From NCBI RefSeq assembly GCF_003945595.2, contig NW_024104521.1:62001-126000 (forward strand): DNA of 64,000 nt. The letters are read 5' to 3'. A program made the translations under genes and the position numbers. Position 1 is the stretch's first letter; the number at the start of each line of letters is the position of its first letter. Of this stretch, positions 22,501 through 34,800 are shown one piece after another. The stretch is from Pipra filicauda. Its lineage: Eukaryota; Chordata; Aves; Passeriformes; Pipridae. The notes under the pieces were generated by a model. That model was not told where the DNA came from, ran no database searches, and worked only from the letters and a program-made list of their open reading frames with translations.

Positions 22501-24744
22501 CCTGCACTGACCCTCTTGTCCTGTACCGTAGGAGCAGACGAGGAGATGGCAGATGTGCTGCAAGATGTGGGTCTCCGCAGTGTGAGTACAGGGCTTGTGG
22601 TCCTGAGGAGATGCTGGGGAACTCGGCTGTGCCAAACCATTGCCTGTGCCATGGCAGCTGCAGCTGTGCCCGAGGCTAATGGTGACACCAGGCAAGCATC
22701 AGCTGGTTGGAGGGGTGCAGGAGGTTGTCTGGGATAGGGATGTGCTGTCTGGAAGGTAGCTGGGTGCCCATGGGAGGAAACAGGAGGTTGGGGGTATGTG
22801 GGAAGGCAGAACTGTAAGGACAAGCCAGCTGCAGGGTCCCTGCTGCTTGCTTCTGCAGAAGAAAAACCAGAAGCGTCGGTTCAGAGAGGAGCCAGATGAT
22901 GAGGAAGCCGAGGCTGGAACCTACTCTCAGTACAGAGGTAAGTTCTCTGCCTGTGCCCAGTCCAGCCCAGAGGGCCAGAATCACGGACCCATTTTGCTGT
23001 GTTGCTGCAGGACAACTAGAGCAGAGATCACAGAATGGGTTGGGTTGGAAAGGACCACAGGATGACACAGTGTGTCATCCAGTCCAACCTCCCTGCTCAA
23101 ACAGGGTCATCCTCGAGCACATTGCACAGGATTGCATCCACATGGTTCTGGAATATCTCCAGTGAGAGAGACTCCACAACCTCTCTGGGCAATCTGTTCC
23201 AGTGCTCAGTCACCCACACAGTGAAGAAGTTCATCCTCATATTCAGGTGGAACTTCTGTCCATCAGTTTCTGCCTACTGTCTCTTGTCCTATTGCTTGGC
23301 ACCACCGAGAAAAGTCTGGCACCATCCTCTTGACACCCTCCATTCAGATACTTAGAGACACTGATGAGGTCCCCTCTCAGACATTTCTTCTCCAGGCTGA
23401 ACAGGCCCAGCTGTCTCAGCCTTTCCTCACAAGAGAGATGCTCCAGTCCCTTAATCGTCTGCTGGACCCTCTCCATGAGCTCACGTCTCTCTTGTACTGA
23501 GGAGCCCAGAACTCAACACAGCACTCCAGATGAGGCCTCACTAGGCCAGAGTAGAGGGGCAGGATCACCTCCCTCGACCTAATACCACCCAGGATACCAC
23601 TGGTCTTCTTGGCCACAAGGCACGCTGATGGCTCATGGACAGTTTGTTGTCCACCAAGACCCCCACGTCCTTCTCTACAGAGCCTGAACTGGTGCCGGGG
23701 GTTACTCCTCCCCAAGTGCAGGACCTTGCATTTGCCTTTGTTAATCTCAGACAGTTCTCTGCCCATCTCTCCAGAGATCTTTGCTTGTGGGAAACGGCCA
23801 CCCCTCTCTGGTGACCTCACACCCAAGAGCTGGAGGCAAAAACAGGAACACCTTCTGCAGCCTGGAACTGAGCAGGGGGAGCCCTGAGACCCCCTTCCAA
23901 CACATTCTCTGTTTTCTAGCTGGAGGCTCTGGGATCCACCGTCCACTGAACAAGGAGCCAGCCTTCGGTGCAGAGTACAGATCCAAGGTGAAGGACCCAG
24001 GGGGTTGCAGGGTTTGGGTGGGGGGATACCTGGGGCTTTGCTGGGGCAGGAAGCACCATTTGTTTGTTGGGAGTCTGGTTCTGTAGCACCAAGGCTGGAA
24101 GGGGATCTCTGCTGCAAGAGGAGCTGCAAGAGACACTCAGTATCTCTGAACATTGCCAGCCCATCTTGGAGTTCCTCTACTGCTCTTGCTGTGTACAGTT
24201 CCTGCTCAGTGCTCAAAGCAGGTGTCTGTAGCATCATATGAGTGATGATAGCTCAGCTGGCACCCCCCTGCATCATAGTCTTTGGGATGGCCAGGTGGCA
24301 GGGTTGCACCGGAACAGGACGTTTGCATCTCCCCTGGTGCTGCATCTTCTCACATGTCATTGTCTCCCACAGAAAGGTAAAGGCGACGTGAAGAAGAAGG
24401 GCCAGCTCGACCCCTATGCCTACATCCCCCTGAACAGAGCTAAACTCAACAGAAGGTGAGGCTAATCAGGGAGGGCACAGGGATGGGAACGGGTTTGCTT
24501 TTTGTTGCTATGTTTTTTTGGTGGGTTTGGGAGCTCCCTGTCATTCTCTGTGCCACTCCTTGCAGAGCCTGGAGCATGCCTGTGCATTAGGTGTGCCCAG
24601 TGCCTGCACCAACCCAGTCTCCTGCTCCTTGCTCCCTCCAGGAAGCGGGCAAAAATGCAGGGCCAGTTCAAGGGCCTTATGAAGGGAGCTCAGCGTGGGG
24701 CCAAAGCCGGCCGCAGGAACCGTGTGAAGTCCCAGCGCTCCTGA
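13293..24744 (+). CDS. RRP12: RRP12, ribosomal RNA processing/export HEAT protein, complete (34 coding exons)
   Basis: RRP12 is a nucleolar HEAT-repeat protein needed for maturation and export of pre-ribosomal subunits. Exons: 13293-13431, 14304-14539, 14640-14723, 14952-15028, 15212-15317, 15489-15605, 15720-15858, 16156-16283, 16576-16674, 16752-16843, 16921-17032, 17185-17282, 17427-17541, 17811-17953, 18142-18263, 18385-18449, 18551-18713, 18812-18966, 19333-19400, 19591-19684, 19882-20040, 20165-20245, 20328-20433, 20577-20684, 20779-20936, 21281-21372, 21464-21622, 21797-21969, 22108-22224, 22532-22581, 22859-22937, 23920-23987, 24373-24455, 24642-24744. They sum to 3888 bases, 1295 residues (human 1297), with every phase consistent. 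The N terminus is basic ([13 protein letters not shown]). Helical HEAT text follows, including [18 protein letters not shown] and the NUC173-like region. The tail has acidic runs ([18 protein letters not shown]), then a lysine- and arginine-rich end ([17 protein letters not shown]) likely to act in nucleolar import. Intron 31 holds an antisense CR1. No standard AATAAA was found after the stop; GATAAA near 25014 is the best candidate. Confidence 0.96.
23026..23790 (-). mobile_element. CR1-type LINE, 5'-truncated, antisense in RRP12 intron 31
   Basis: Read on the minus strand, this carries the C-terminal part of a CR1 ORF2 ([67 protein letters not shown]) and a 3' untranslated end with TTGGATGACACAC... 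and AACCCATTCTG text typical of avian CR1. The motifs fall in different frames, so it is broken by frameshifts and inactive. It lacks the 5' ORF and most of the reverse transcriptase. It lies inside the intron of 22938-23919 and opposes RRP12 transcription. The right boundary is approximate. Confidence 0.93.
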
Positions 24745-27700
24745 GGAGCCTCAGGTGCCTGACCTGCCCCTACCCAGGGACAGACAACACTCTGTGGCCT
24801 CTGGAGGATGGGGGATTCATGAGTGGAGCAGCCAGGACTCCTCTGCAGAAGGTGACCTGCATTTGTTTAAGACTCCCTGGGAGGCCACTCCAGCATATTA
24901 TGGACTGATGACCCAAGCCATGCTTTCCTGTGCCTGGAGGAAGTGCTGGTTTGCCTGGTGCAGATGTGGGGGTGTGTGTGAGAGCAAGTAATGTGTAAAG
25001 AATTCTCTATATTGATAAATACCCACTGTTCCTACCCAGCCCAGATTCCTCCTGTCCTTCTCTTCAGAGCTGTGCACACCCATGCTCTGCCTGCTGTCTT
25101 GATGCAGTGGGTCCTGCTGCTGCTGCAGCACTGAATCCCACAGGGCTCACACCAGCATCAGCCTGGGACCTGGAGCCAGGGCCCTCTCTCCCACACTGGG
25201 CTTGCCTGGGAGCTGCCAGAAGCAGTCCTGTGGCACAGAGCAGCGAGGCAGTGCCTGTGCCCTGTGCCCTTCTGGCACACATGCCCGTTGTGGCTAGGGC
25301 ATGGCAACGAAGCCAGAGAGGGTGAAGTCCTTTACATCCAGCTTTCTTTTACAAACTCCGTCTTGGCAGGATCTTCTGCCTAAAACCGTGGCCAGGGAAT
25401 CTGTGCCATGGGGAAAGTGTCTGCCGTTTGGCTGCCAGTGTTTTCTCTCCTGCCTCAGCTTTTCCCATATCAGCCGTGCCTGATAGTGGGGCAGGAACAG
25501 TTCACTGCAAATTTCATCAAATTGGATGGAAAACTGCTACAGCAAACCTCTGTGTCTAGCCATTTCTCTTACCTGTAGAGAAGCCCTTTCCTCTGCTCTG
25601 ACCACCTCCTGCCAGCTAGATCTGAGCAGCGCAAATAATCGTGGACCTTTTTAGCTGCCCAGCCCCCTCACATTGGACTGAGCATCTTGTTTGGCCCGGC
25701 TACATCTGCACTGATCCAAAAGATCTGCACATCCAGAAGATGCTATTTAGCCAAAGTGTGCTGAAAAGAATGGAGCTGAGGGTAGTGGATACAGGTCCCA
25801 TTGCTTGCACTACAAGGAACTCCTTTCCTCTTCCATATTAAAAAGCCTTCAACCCTTTGTAATTTCCTCTTGTGGCAGCTTACATGCTGGAATTGCAACG
25901 CTTCTCAGTTCTCTAATAAGCTAAAGGGATTGTGCTTGTTCAGCCTCTTACTGCAGGCTTCTTCCTGGAGGCTGCAAATCCAGTTTTGTGGCTTTCTTAT
26001 GTGCTGTCTTTTTGGTTTTTTTCAAGATCCTTTTAAAAGCCTGGAGATGGAGGAGGTGCTCTTGTACTGATATTGGTCCTGCCTTGTCAGGAGTATTGTA
26101 CCCTTCATGCTTTCCCACCCAGGGCTCTCACTTGGACCCTTGAGCCCCAGGACCATGCTGAGCTGCTGCTGCTCTAATCCCACCACAGGGGAGCTCACAG
26201 CTTGGCCTATGGGACAGGTGTCTCCAGCAGCACCTCATGACCATGTTCAGTCAGCTGGAGCTACATCCATCTTCCTCTGGTGCCTGTAGCCTAGGCCTGA
26301 TGCCCTCCCTTCTTCTGCAGGACAGGAGCAGACAGGCAGCAGTCACCTTCTGAGCCCCCCACACCTGTGACCTGTGGCTCCAGGCCCACCAGAGCTATCT
26401 GTCTTCCTGCTTTCTCTTCTCTCCTTGGAGACTCCCTGGGCAAGACTGTAGCTAATTCATTTAAGAGCTCCAAATTACTCACTGTATTGTTCTTCATTTG
26501 CATGTTGTTGCTTAAATTAGTGCATGCCTGCATGGAACAGAAGAGTTTCATTAGCACAGAGGATGGTGTTCGCCTGAGCTGGTGTCCAGAGAACAGATTC
26601 TTCTGCAACAACATCTTGTTAATCAGCTAATTAATCATGTAATGCAATGGAAACCCTCGGAGACGAGATGTCATCATGCCTGGGAAGGCTGGCTGCGAGT
26701 CAAGCCTGCTCCCCACTAGCAGCTATCCCTGGCAGGGAGCAGAGCTGTGCCTTGGGGGCCCTCAGGAGCCTGAGCACAGCTCTCGGTTATGGGGCAGGGT
26801 GAGGGGGGATGTGGGTCCTGTCTCCAGCAACTACATGCCACAAATATTTCACAGTTACACACAGAGAAGCACAAGAGGGGGACCTAGAGTGATGCTTGGC
26901 TTTTGCTGCTCAAGCTGGGAGGTGGCTGGAAGCTATTTCTTCACCCAGCATGCCATTTAATCATGCAACTCCTTCCCAAAGGCTACGGTGGGCACCAACA
27001 GTGTACCAGTGTTGAGCTACACTTGTGCAAGACATTGTAACAAAGAGCTCTTACCTTGTAGATACCAGCTGCAAATTGGGAGTTCTCCACATTGTGGGCT
27101 GCAGGTGTGCTGAGCACCCTTGAGAAGAGGCTGGCAGGACTAACAGGCTTCCCCTAGTGCTGGCTGGGTGGCCCTTGGACTGGCTGAGGTAGTTACTGAT
27201 ACCCATCCTGAGTCTTAAGGCTCAAAAAGAGGAAGAAGATGAAAACATCACTGTGTCCTTACCCTAGAAGCTGTCTCCTAGGATTCTGTCCACAGTGGTA
27301 TGTCCCTCAGAGGGACAGATGTGCCCCAGGGGGCTGTGCCCGTGCAACATCCAGATGTACCACCATCTCCTCCAAGCACACTGCAGCACCTTTTTGGGGT
27401 TCCCCAGTTCAAAGTTGGGATCTGTCACACACCAAGGTGCAGGGATGGGAAAACCCTTCTGGGAACAGCAGTATAAAAGGAACTTTGGTGTTTCAGCTGA
27501 AATGATTGGCAGCAAGATAATTAAGTGTGGAGGTTTAAAATGCCAAGGGACCACTCCAGCTGAAATCTAGTCAATTAAAAAAATACCAGATTAGTTCCTA
27601 GTCCCCTCAGCACTCTGATCTACAGTTTCACTTGATTATAAGTTATCATGGTTGCTACCTGAACGCTGTGGGTGCACCAAGTGTGCAGGGTCACAGGGCC

Positions 27701-28192
27701 CCTGGCTGAGGGCAAGGCAGGTGCTTCAACTCACCAAGGGAAAAAAAAAAAGAGGGAATAAAACTGCTCTTCTAGCACCTGTGTTCTCTGATTTCTCCTC
27801 GATGAAGAGCAAGTTGCAAGTTGGGGGTTATGGTGTAACTCATGCTATTTGGAGCACTTGGCGTGGGCTCTGCAGGCTCGGGGTACGTCAGCCGCATTGT
27901 AAGTTTCCTTGCAATAAAAGGGTTGTTGTTTCTGCTCTGGTGCTCAGTGAGAGACTCGGGGCGCCGGGGCGCTCACGGCCTTACACCGCCGGCCTACAAC
28001 TCCCAGCACGCCGCGCGCGGCACAGGCGGCCGTTTTCCCCGCCGTGCGCGCGGATCGGCAGTTGCCCATTCGAACCGGCCAATCGCGGCGGGGCGTGGCG
28101 GGCCGCAGCCAATGGCTCCGCGCGCCGCAGGAGGGGCGGGGCCGAGGGGGAGGTGCGGCGGGCCAATGGGCAGGCGGAGCGGCAGGTATGAG
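24745..28192. other. RRP12-ARHGAP19 spacer; no FRAT gene recognised
   Basis: The RRP12 3' UTR probably runs to about 25040 (GATAAA near 25014). Beyond that I recognise no coding exon. In human this interval holds the intronless FRAT1 and FRAT2, but no frame here carries the conserved GSK3-binding helix (pattern RLLQQLVLSG). An AT-rich block at 26430-26660 looks like a possible conserved regulatory element. The ARHGAP19 CpG island starts near 27955. Confidence 0.65.
26430..26660. promoter_or_regulatory. Candidate conserved non-coding element with homeodomain/POU-like sites
   Basis: This AT-rich block stands out from its GC-rich surroundings. It holds an octamer ATTTGCAT (26496-26503), several ATTA/TAAT cores and a TAATTAAT (26628-26635). 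No frame here looks coding. Such composition is common in vertebrate developmental enhancers, but conservation cannot be tested from one sequence. Confidence 0.3.
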
Positions 28193-28830
28193 ATGGCGGC
28201 GGGAGCACCGGCGCCCGGCGGCGGCAGGTAGGACCGGGACCGCGGGTACCGGCACCTCCTCGCACCCTCCCGGGCCGGCGGCGGCGGCGGGCCCTCCTCG
28301 GCCCCTCGCTGCCGCGTTACGGGTCGGGCGTCCCGCAGCAGCCGCTGGGCAGGCCCTGTCCGGTGCGCCTCGGCCCGCCCATTGCGGCGCTGCCCGTGCG
28401 AGCCGCGCTGTCGCCGTCCCCGCTGCTGCGCCGCCCGCGGGGCCCCGGCGCCTTAACGGAGCTGTCGCTGCCCGGCGCCCCGGCGGCTCCGGAGCTCGGC
28501 CGACCCGCCGGGCAGCCCCGCGAGGGCCGCGGTAGGACCACGTGTCCCCGCGGTGCCCGTGTCCCGGCGGGCCGGGCGGAGCAGGAGGGCTCCCCGCAGC
28601 ATCCCGGTGCTGCATTGCAGGGAAGCGCTGCCCGCTCCGCTGCAAGGGCAGAGATCCCTCTCCAGCCGCCCGCCGCGGGCAAGGGCTGTTCCCTCGGGAG
28701 GGCGGCCGGGCGCCGTGCCCGCCGTGCAGCTCTGCCCTGCCGCGCGGCACCGCTGTGCTGTGGTCGGGCCGGCTTGTTCCTCCTGCAGCCGCAGAGCCGG
28801 CGCCGAGCTCTCGGCAGTTGCAGGGTTTGG
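27955..28830 (+). promoter_or_regulatory. ARHGAP19: CpG-island promoter of ARHGAP19
   Basis: CpG-dense DNA surrounds the proposed first coding exon at 28193-28227. Three CCAAT boxes lie upstream of the ATG at 28079-28083, 28109-28113 and 28163-28167, with a TTCGAA (28069-28074) matching a known variant of the cell-cycle homology region. A YY1-type AGATGGCGGC (28191-28200) overlaps the start codon, and a CTACAACTCCCAGCA at about 27984-27998 resembles a ZNF143-type site. Confidence 0.72.
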
Positions 28831-31800
28831 TAGGGTGATGGCACTATATAGACTCGCTTCGCATCCGACCCTCCTTCTCCTTTGCTTTGTGCACTCTGCG
28901 TGCGTTATTCTGCCTTTCCAAATACACAAACGATGTCAGCTTCACGTAATTCACCTTTAGCGAGTACTTTTGGATGCATAACCATTTTGTGACTGCTGCC
29001 GTTAAAATAGTGGGGACTGCATGAGCATCTCGCTGGAACAGTGTTGTCGGGTGACTGATAAAAGGCTGCATCATCTCTTCCTTTTTTTCTTTTTTTTTTT
29101 CCCTGCATATGTGGTGCGGAGCTGCAAACTGCCTATCACTTGAATGGCAATTCTTGTGGATAAATAAATGCAGTTGAGGGTTGATGCCTCATACATACCC
29201 ACCCTGATTCATGGTGGTGCTCTCCTGTTCTCTGCGGAGTGGGACCCATCCTGACGGCACTGCTGTGGTGCCTGAGTTGCCCTGGAAGGAGGGATGAAGA
29301 GATGGTGCTCATTGCAGCGTGTTTGAGCAGGGAGTGCCTGAAATGCTGGACCTGGTATGCTCTATGCAGCTAATACTTAAGATGCCCTTTTGGATAAGGC
29401 ATTTTAAACGTGGCCTGGATCAGCCCAAATGACTGAATTTATTTTTTCTATGCTGGCAGTTGTCCTTAGGATGTACTCCCCCCACACCAAGCGAGTGATT
29501 GTGTTAAAGCCAAGCCTGAAGTACAAGTTTTTTTCCAGCACTGCGTGTCACCCACAGGTAGCGCTAGCAAATCGATCTCTTGCTTTGTTGCTCTATCACC
29601 ACACAGACCACAAAGCTTGCTTCTATTGTGCTTTTGCCCCCGTTTACTCTCATCTGGAGAGAAGTGCAGGTTAGCTAGTAAAGCTTGCATGCTGTGTGTG
29701 TGGTTTTTAGCATGCTGACTTAAAGACTGGAAATAAAAGCTGGTTGTCTTAAACTCTTTACCAAATGTTACTGACCATGACAAAAGGTGATTTGTGTGGG
29801 CCTCTCTTCTGTTTGTGGTCTTTCTAACCTCTGCCTGGCTCATCATAACTGAGAATGATGATTGCATTGTGCCACAGTGCTCAATTTCAAAAGAGAAACA
29901 TCTGTCTGTTTAATGAATGCTTTTAACAAGGTCTGATTCAAGCAGAGCCTAAACGCTTTGCCAGGCACTTGTGTCCGCCATTTGATATGGCAGGGGTGGG
30001 ATGAGTGGAAGAGAAAAAGCCATGAGGCATCTTCCTGAAATGGCCTGATAGAGTGTCACTGCACAACTGGACATCAAGAGCTCATACCATAAACAGGTTA
30101 TGAAAGGAGACACAATTACCATCTGTGTTTTACTGTAAATAGGAAAATGTTCACTGTAAACATGACTTAATGGCAAAAAGTCAAAGTGACTTGCTGAGGG
30201 TCATGCAGAAAAAATGGTTGATTTCAGAGTTAAGGCCAAGTCTGAACACATGGCTACTTTTCTCTGAAGATATCCTGGGAGCAGCAGACAATCTTATTCA
30301 AACATTCCCTTTTCCACAGCCCTCATAAGAATTTTTGAGACCTAAACTTGTGTTTGACCCTGTACTCGGTCCAAGTCCTGCCAGGTGTACATCTGATCCA
30401 AAACCAAGGCTGTATTGCATTTGCAGTATTTTTGTATGTTTGTGTGTAACACTCTGTCCTGTTCTCATCCAGGGCCTGGGGTGGGCTTGGACAACAGGAT
30501 CCTTGTTCTGCTACACTTCAGTTTATTGTCTGTTTGTATGAAGGGGGAGCGTTGCTTCCCACGTAGCCTAAAGCAGCTCTGCGTCTCCTTGCCAGTCTGG
30601 CCAGTGCCTTGTTGCTGTGTGCACATTTACATGCCTGTGAAAATGTCACCTTTAAAGGTGCCTGGGCACTCAGTTCACTCTGAAACTGAAGCACTGAGTG
30701 CCGGACACTGCTGAGAAACCAAACTCCTTGTCCTAAAGGTCAACAGTCCTCACTGTGTGTTGATTTAATAAGTGGCATGAACAGATGGGAAGGAGATGGG
30801 GCAGTGTGGAAATGTTGGCTAATATTAAATGGTTGCACTGAAGTCAAGTTCCTCTTGGAAATACTGTCCCTCTGTACACTGTGTTGGGCTCCTGGTCACA
30901 ACTGAGGCCTTGTATTTTCCACTTGTTTTGGACTTAGCTCTTTCTGTTAGGATCTCTTTTTTTACTTGTTCTTTAGCTGGAGGCAAGAACAGGGAGCTGA
31001 AGCCCTTTCCTTGCCCTATGGTCTGCTGGGTGCAGTCACAGACCTGCTGTACTGATGTTGTGCAGGCTGTCACTAAACCTGCACTGTGATCCTTGGGACT
31101 GACACTATGTATTCCCATGTTCCTAAGTCACAGGGGTCTAGGAGCCAGCACGGGCAGAGAAATGGGAGGAACCGTGGCTGCGGCTGATACTGCATTTCAG
31201 AGCTTCACATCTGGTGTGTTCCTGGCCTCTTGTCCAGGTAATGCGCTACACTTACCATGGTACCTGAGAAGAGTGTTGGGCTCTTTTCTCCAAGGTGCAA
31301 AACCTTCATTCCCCGACTCTTGACCTTTCTCCCCTCTACGCTAGGTAATTGCAATTAGGCTATCTGGACTTTTCTCATAAATTTTATTTTCAGAAACTGT
31401 AGATAGTAGGGAATGTGATAAGCTGCTTAAATAATTGCCTGCCAGCTGGCTTACAAGAACTTTTAATGTGTTTGCTTTTGGCCTATAAAGCTCAATGATT
31501 TGGAGTCCAGCCAAAACATCCTTTCTTCTCGAGTAGTAATGTGGCAGCTCTGATTTTCAGAGGCAGGAATTTCTCAGGGGAGATGGTATTAGTTTTCTTT
31601 TTTGTTTTTCTGAAGCTTATACTCAAGGTTGAAACATAGCTTTATGGTTTGGGACTTCCATATGGGCATTCCTACAGCCCTGTTTGCAAGCTGTCATATA
31701 ACAGGAGAGAAGCATGATAAGGCTGTCCGTGCCTTGGAGAGCAGGAAACCTTTTAGGGAACATCCTCACAAGCTCTCAGGGGTTCCTGGAGCTTTCCTCA

Positions 31801-34800
31801 TGCACATGCCACTCTGCATCCTCTTGAGTGGCCCCTGGAGCAGTATATAAATATATCACTATTCCCTGGAGTCTGCGGTGAAACTGGGTGGATCCAGACA
31901 GAGACGAACTGTCAGGCAGGATGGGAAGAGAAGCTGTATCTGATCAGTGTGGGAGAGTTGCATAAAGTGACAGTATAGGTTACTGTCATATGAATTCTGG
32001 TGTCTGTTTACTTTATTCCAGTTTTTGACATCCTAGCCTGCCCAAATCCCCTTCAAAAGCCCTAGGCCCCCACACTGCTCAGTTTGGTGAGTTAATTGGG
32101 CTGCTTTGTGCATCTCTGTCTCTCTGGTACCACATGCTGTGCTGCTCTGTGGCGGGCCCAGCCTGTTTATCTGTGTGCCTCGGCAGCCCTGAGCAGATGT
32201 CACCAGCTTATTTAAATGCTGGCGTGCATCCAGGTGTTCCTCATCGCAATTCCAGCTTGTGAGAGTTTACACATCTGGAACAAGGGATGTGGCCTCTGAC
32301 ATACTCAGCGGTGTCTGCAGAGGATTGCTGATGAGAAGGGATTTGATGTGCTGTCATCCTTTCCAAACACCACTGTGATACAAAACACAGATGCAAGCAT
32401 GCAGCTTGCTCACTGCACCTCCAGAGCGTTGTGAATTACAGAAGTGTAGTGAAAAAAACCAAGAGCTGTGGTTCCTGAGTACCTTTGTCCTCTATTTGCC
32501 AGGCTGTGACCACAAAATCTCACCCAACAGTGCTGGTGGGAGCTGGCTGTGGGTCCTGACCCAGGTCTTAGTATCCTCTCAGTCCATAAAAAACAACTGC
32601 AGTCAAACAACTGTGAGTGCTGCAGCACACTGTACTCACATTGTGATGCTTTGCTCGAGTACTAACTGTTGATGGAATGGGATTCCCAAATGTGTCCTGG
32701 GTGCCAGTTAGGGCTACCAATTTTGCATATTGAACTGTGGTAGAGCTGGAGGAAAGCACTCGTCCTACCTTGCTGGTTTTCTCTGAGTTCCCAGACTGGG
32801 AATAGCTTATTAACTTTGCTGTGTTGTTTTTGTGTGATTGCTTGATTTTTTCATGTCAGAAGTAAACCTGATTGTTGTGGACTGCTTATTATAGATGGTA
32901 ATTCTGCTCTGGCCTGGACACTAGCTTGGAGCTACGGGACTGAGAAGCACCTACATGGTGTATCTTTGCTTGTCTCTGAACTGCATCTTAGCTTGCCTCT
33001 GAAGGATGCCCTAGGGCTGTTATCTTCAAGTGTCAGAGGTGCATGCAGCAACTTCTGAGTGCTAGAGGCCAAGGAGATAGGTAGGACTGGGTCATGCCTC
33101 TTATTGACTTCCAGTACACTCAAAATGGGAAAGTAAAGAAGTTAAAGACATTTTAAAATGAGGAGAGTAAGGGAATGCTATCATTGTTGGCAACTGGAAA
33201 GTACCACCAGCACACTCTAGGGATACAGCAGACACATGTGGCCTTTGCTAAGTCCACTCAGCTAAGGACCAAGCTGGCAAAAGTGGGAAGAAACTTCCTA
33301 CCTGGGATGTGGATGTAGTTGAAGAGCAGTAAGTTGGCAAGAGTCCATGGACAGATATTTAGTAAAAAATTTTAGATTACACAAGAAAGGTGTTAGGGTC
33401 GATGGGAAGAGGATGTGTCTTTACAGTTTGTAGACGCATAGTCAAAGGTCATGGTGGGTAATTTTGCAGCACACAGGGAGAAAAGGCCCAAAATTCCTGT
33501 CCTAGACATGGGACACAGCTTTGAGGGCAAATACCACGTGGCCCCACAGGGTACCTCAGATCTATGGTACATTATTCACAAAGCAAATGGCTTAAATTGG
33601 TAAAATAAAGCAAAAAAGATGCATTGTTTTGTCGTGGTTATAACTATGTGACTGGGGCAGGCAAAATACATCAGTAGTTTTTGTACAGAGTCGCCTCAGG
33701 CTATGGTGACCTCTCAAAGAAGGCAGCATGCCTTCCTGGCATGTTCTGGGTGGTGGGAAATGGCTGCTGGGCTTCCTCAGGCTGCAGCCCTTCTGCCCTC
33801 TGGCAAGGGTTGGGATGTGGGCACTCAGTGCCCTGTGGTGCTGCTGGGCTCCTCCAGCTACCTGGCACTGCTGGCTTGTTGTCGCTGCCTCCTCAGCGGC
33901 TCCCAGCCAGCGCCTGGAGCTCAGCTCTTGCCTCCTCAGCCTGTGTCCCAGCCATCCCTGCCTGATAGCTTTCAAACCAGCTCCTTTGTGCTCAGTCCCA
34001 TGTCGCCCCTCGTGCAGAAGCTGGATTTCTTCTAAATGTCTGCAGTGTGACCTGATTATTTTTCCTGTCCTTCCTCGCCCTCCTTTTTAATAGTGTCTAC
34101 AGAAAAGCTGGCAGAGTTCAGTTATATCAGTCATGCTGACTGATAGTGCTGCCTCTTCTCTTGGGATTCCTCCTCTTTTCTGTCCCTCCAGCATTCATTT
34201 CAGATTTAGCTATCAGCCCTCTAAAGACAGGGTATTGCCTTTGTTCTGTTTGTACAGCACCGAGCACAGTGGAGTCCCCAGCTGTGACCGAGGTTCCCAA
34301 TGCCACAGTGATAAAAGTGAGTAGATCAGTAACGAGAAGAGGCAGCTGCTGCCATCTAAAAAAATTCAGTTTTGGTGCTGGTTTCAGTGAAATCAGGATT
34401 GGATCTAAGACTCTTCTTCTATAGCTGCTCCCAGTAGGGGTTTATATTAAAATAGAGACACAAACTTTAGACTGCATTGACAATCATGAGAATCAGAGCA
34501 GCATTGCTATTTAACACTGTTCAACTGTGTTATTCTGATGTTAAGGCAGACATATGAGCTTCCCTATCTGTAATGTAAAATTACTGGATTTCTGGTGGTA
34601 GCTGCGTTTCTGCATCTTTTACAGGGTTTTGGATAGGAGGCTGAGCCATCACAGAACGTGGGAGCATCCAGAGCTGTGATGGTGCCACTGGGAAGGAAAC
34701 TTGGTGAAGAGCACCACAGTGAACGTGTGGTTCCTCTCTAATTCCTCTCCATTCTTTTCCGCCTAGCACTAGAAGGCATTTGATGTTGTGGTGATGGCTG

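Noticed and set aside
27944..28750. Minus-strand frame of 268 codons over the ARHGAP19 CpG island
   Set aside because: Same reason: long frames in CpG islands arise from lack of AT-rich stop codons.
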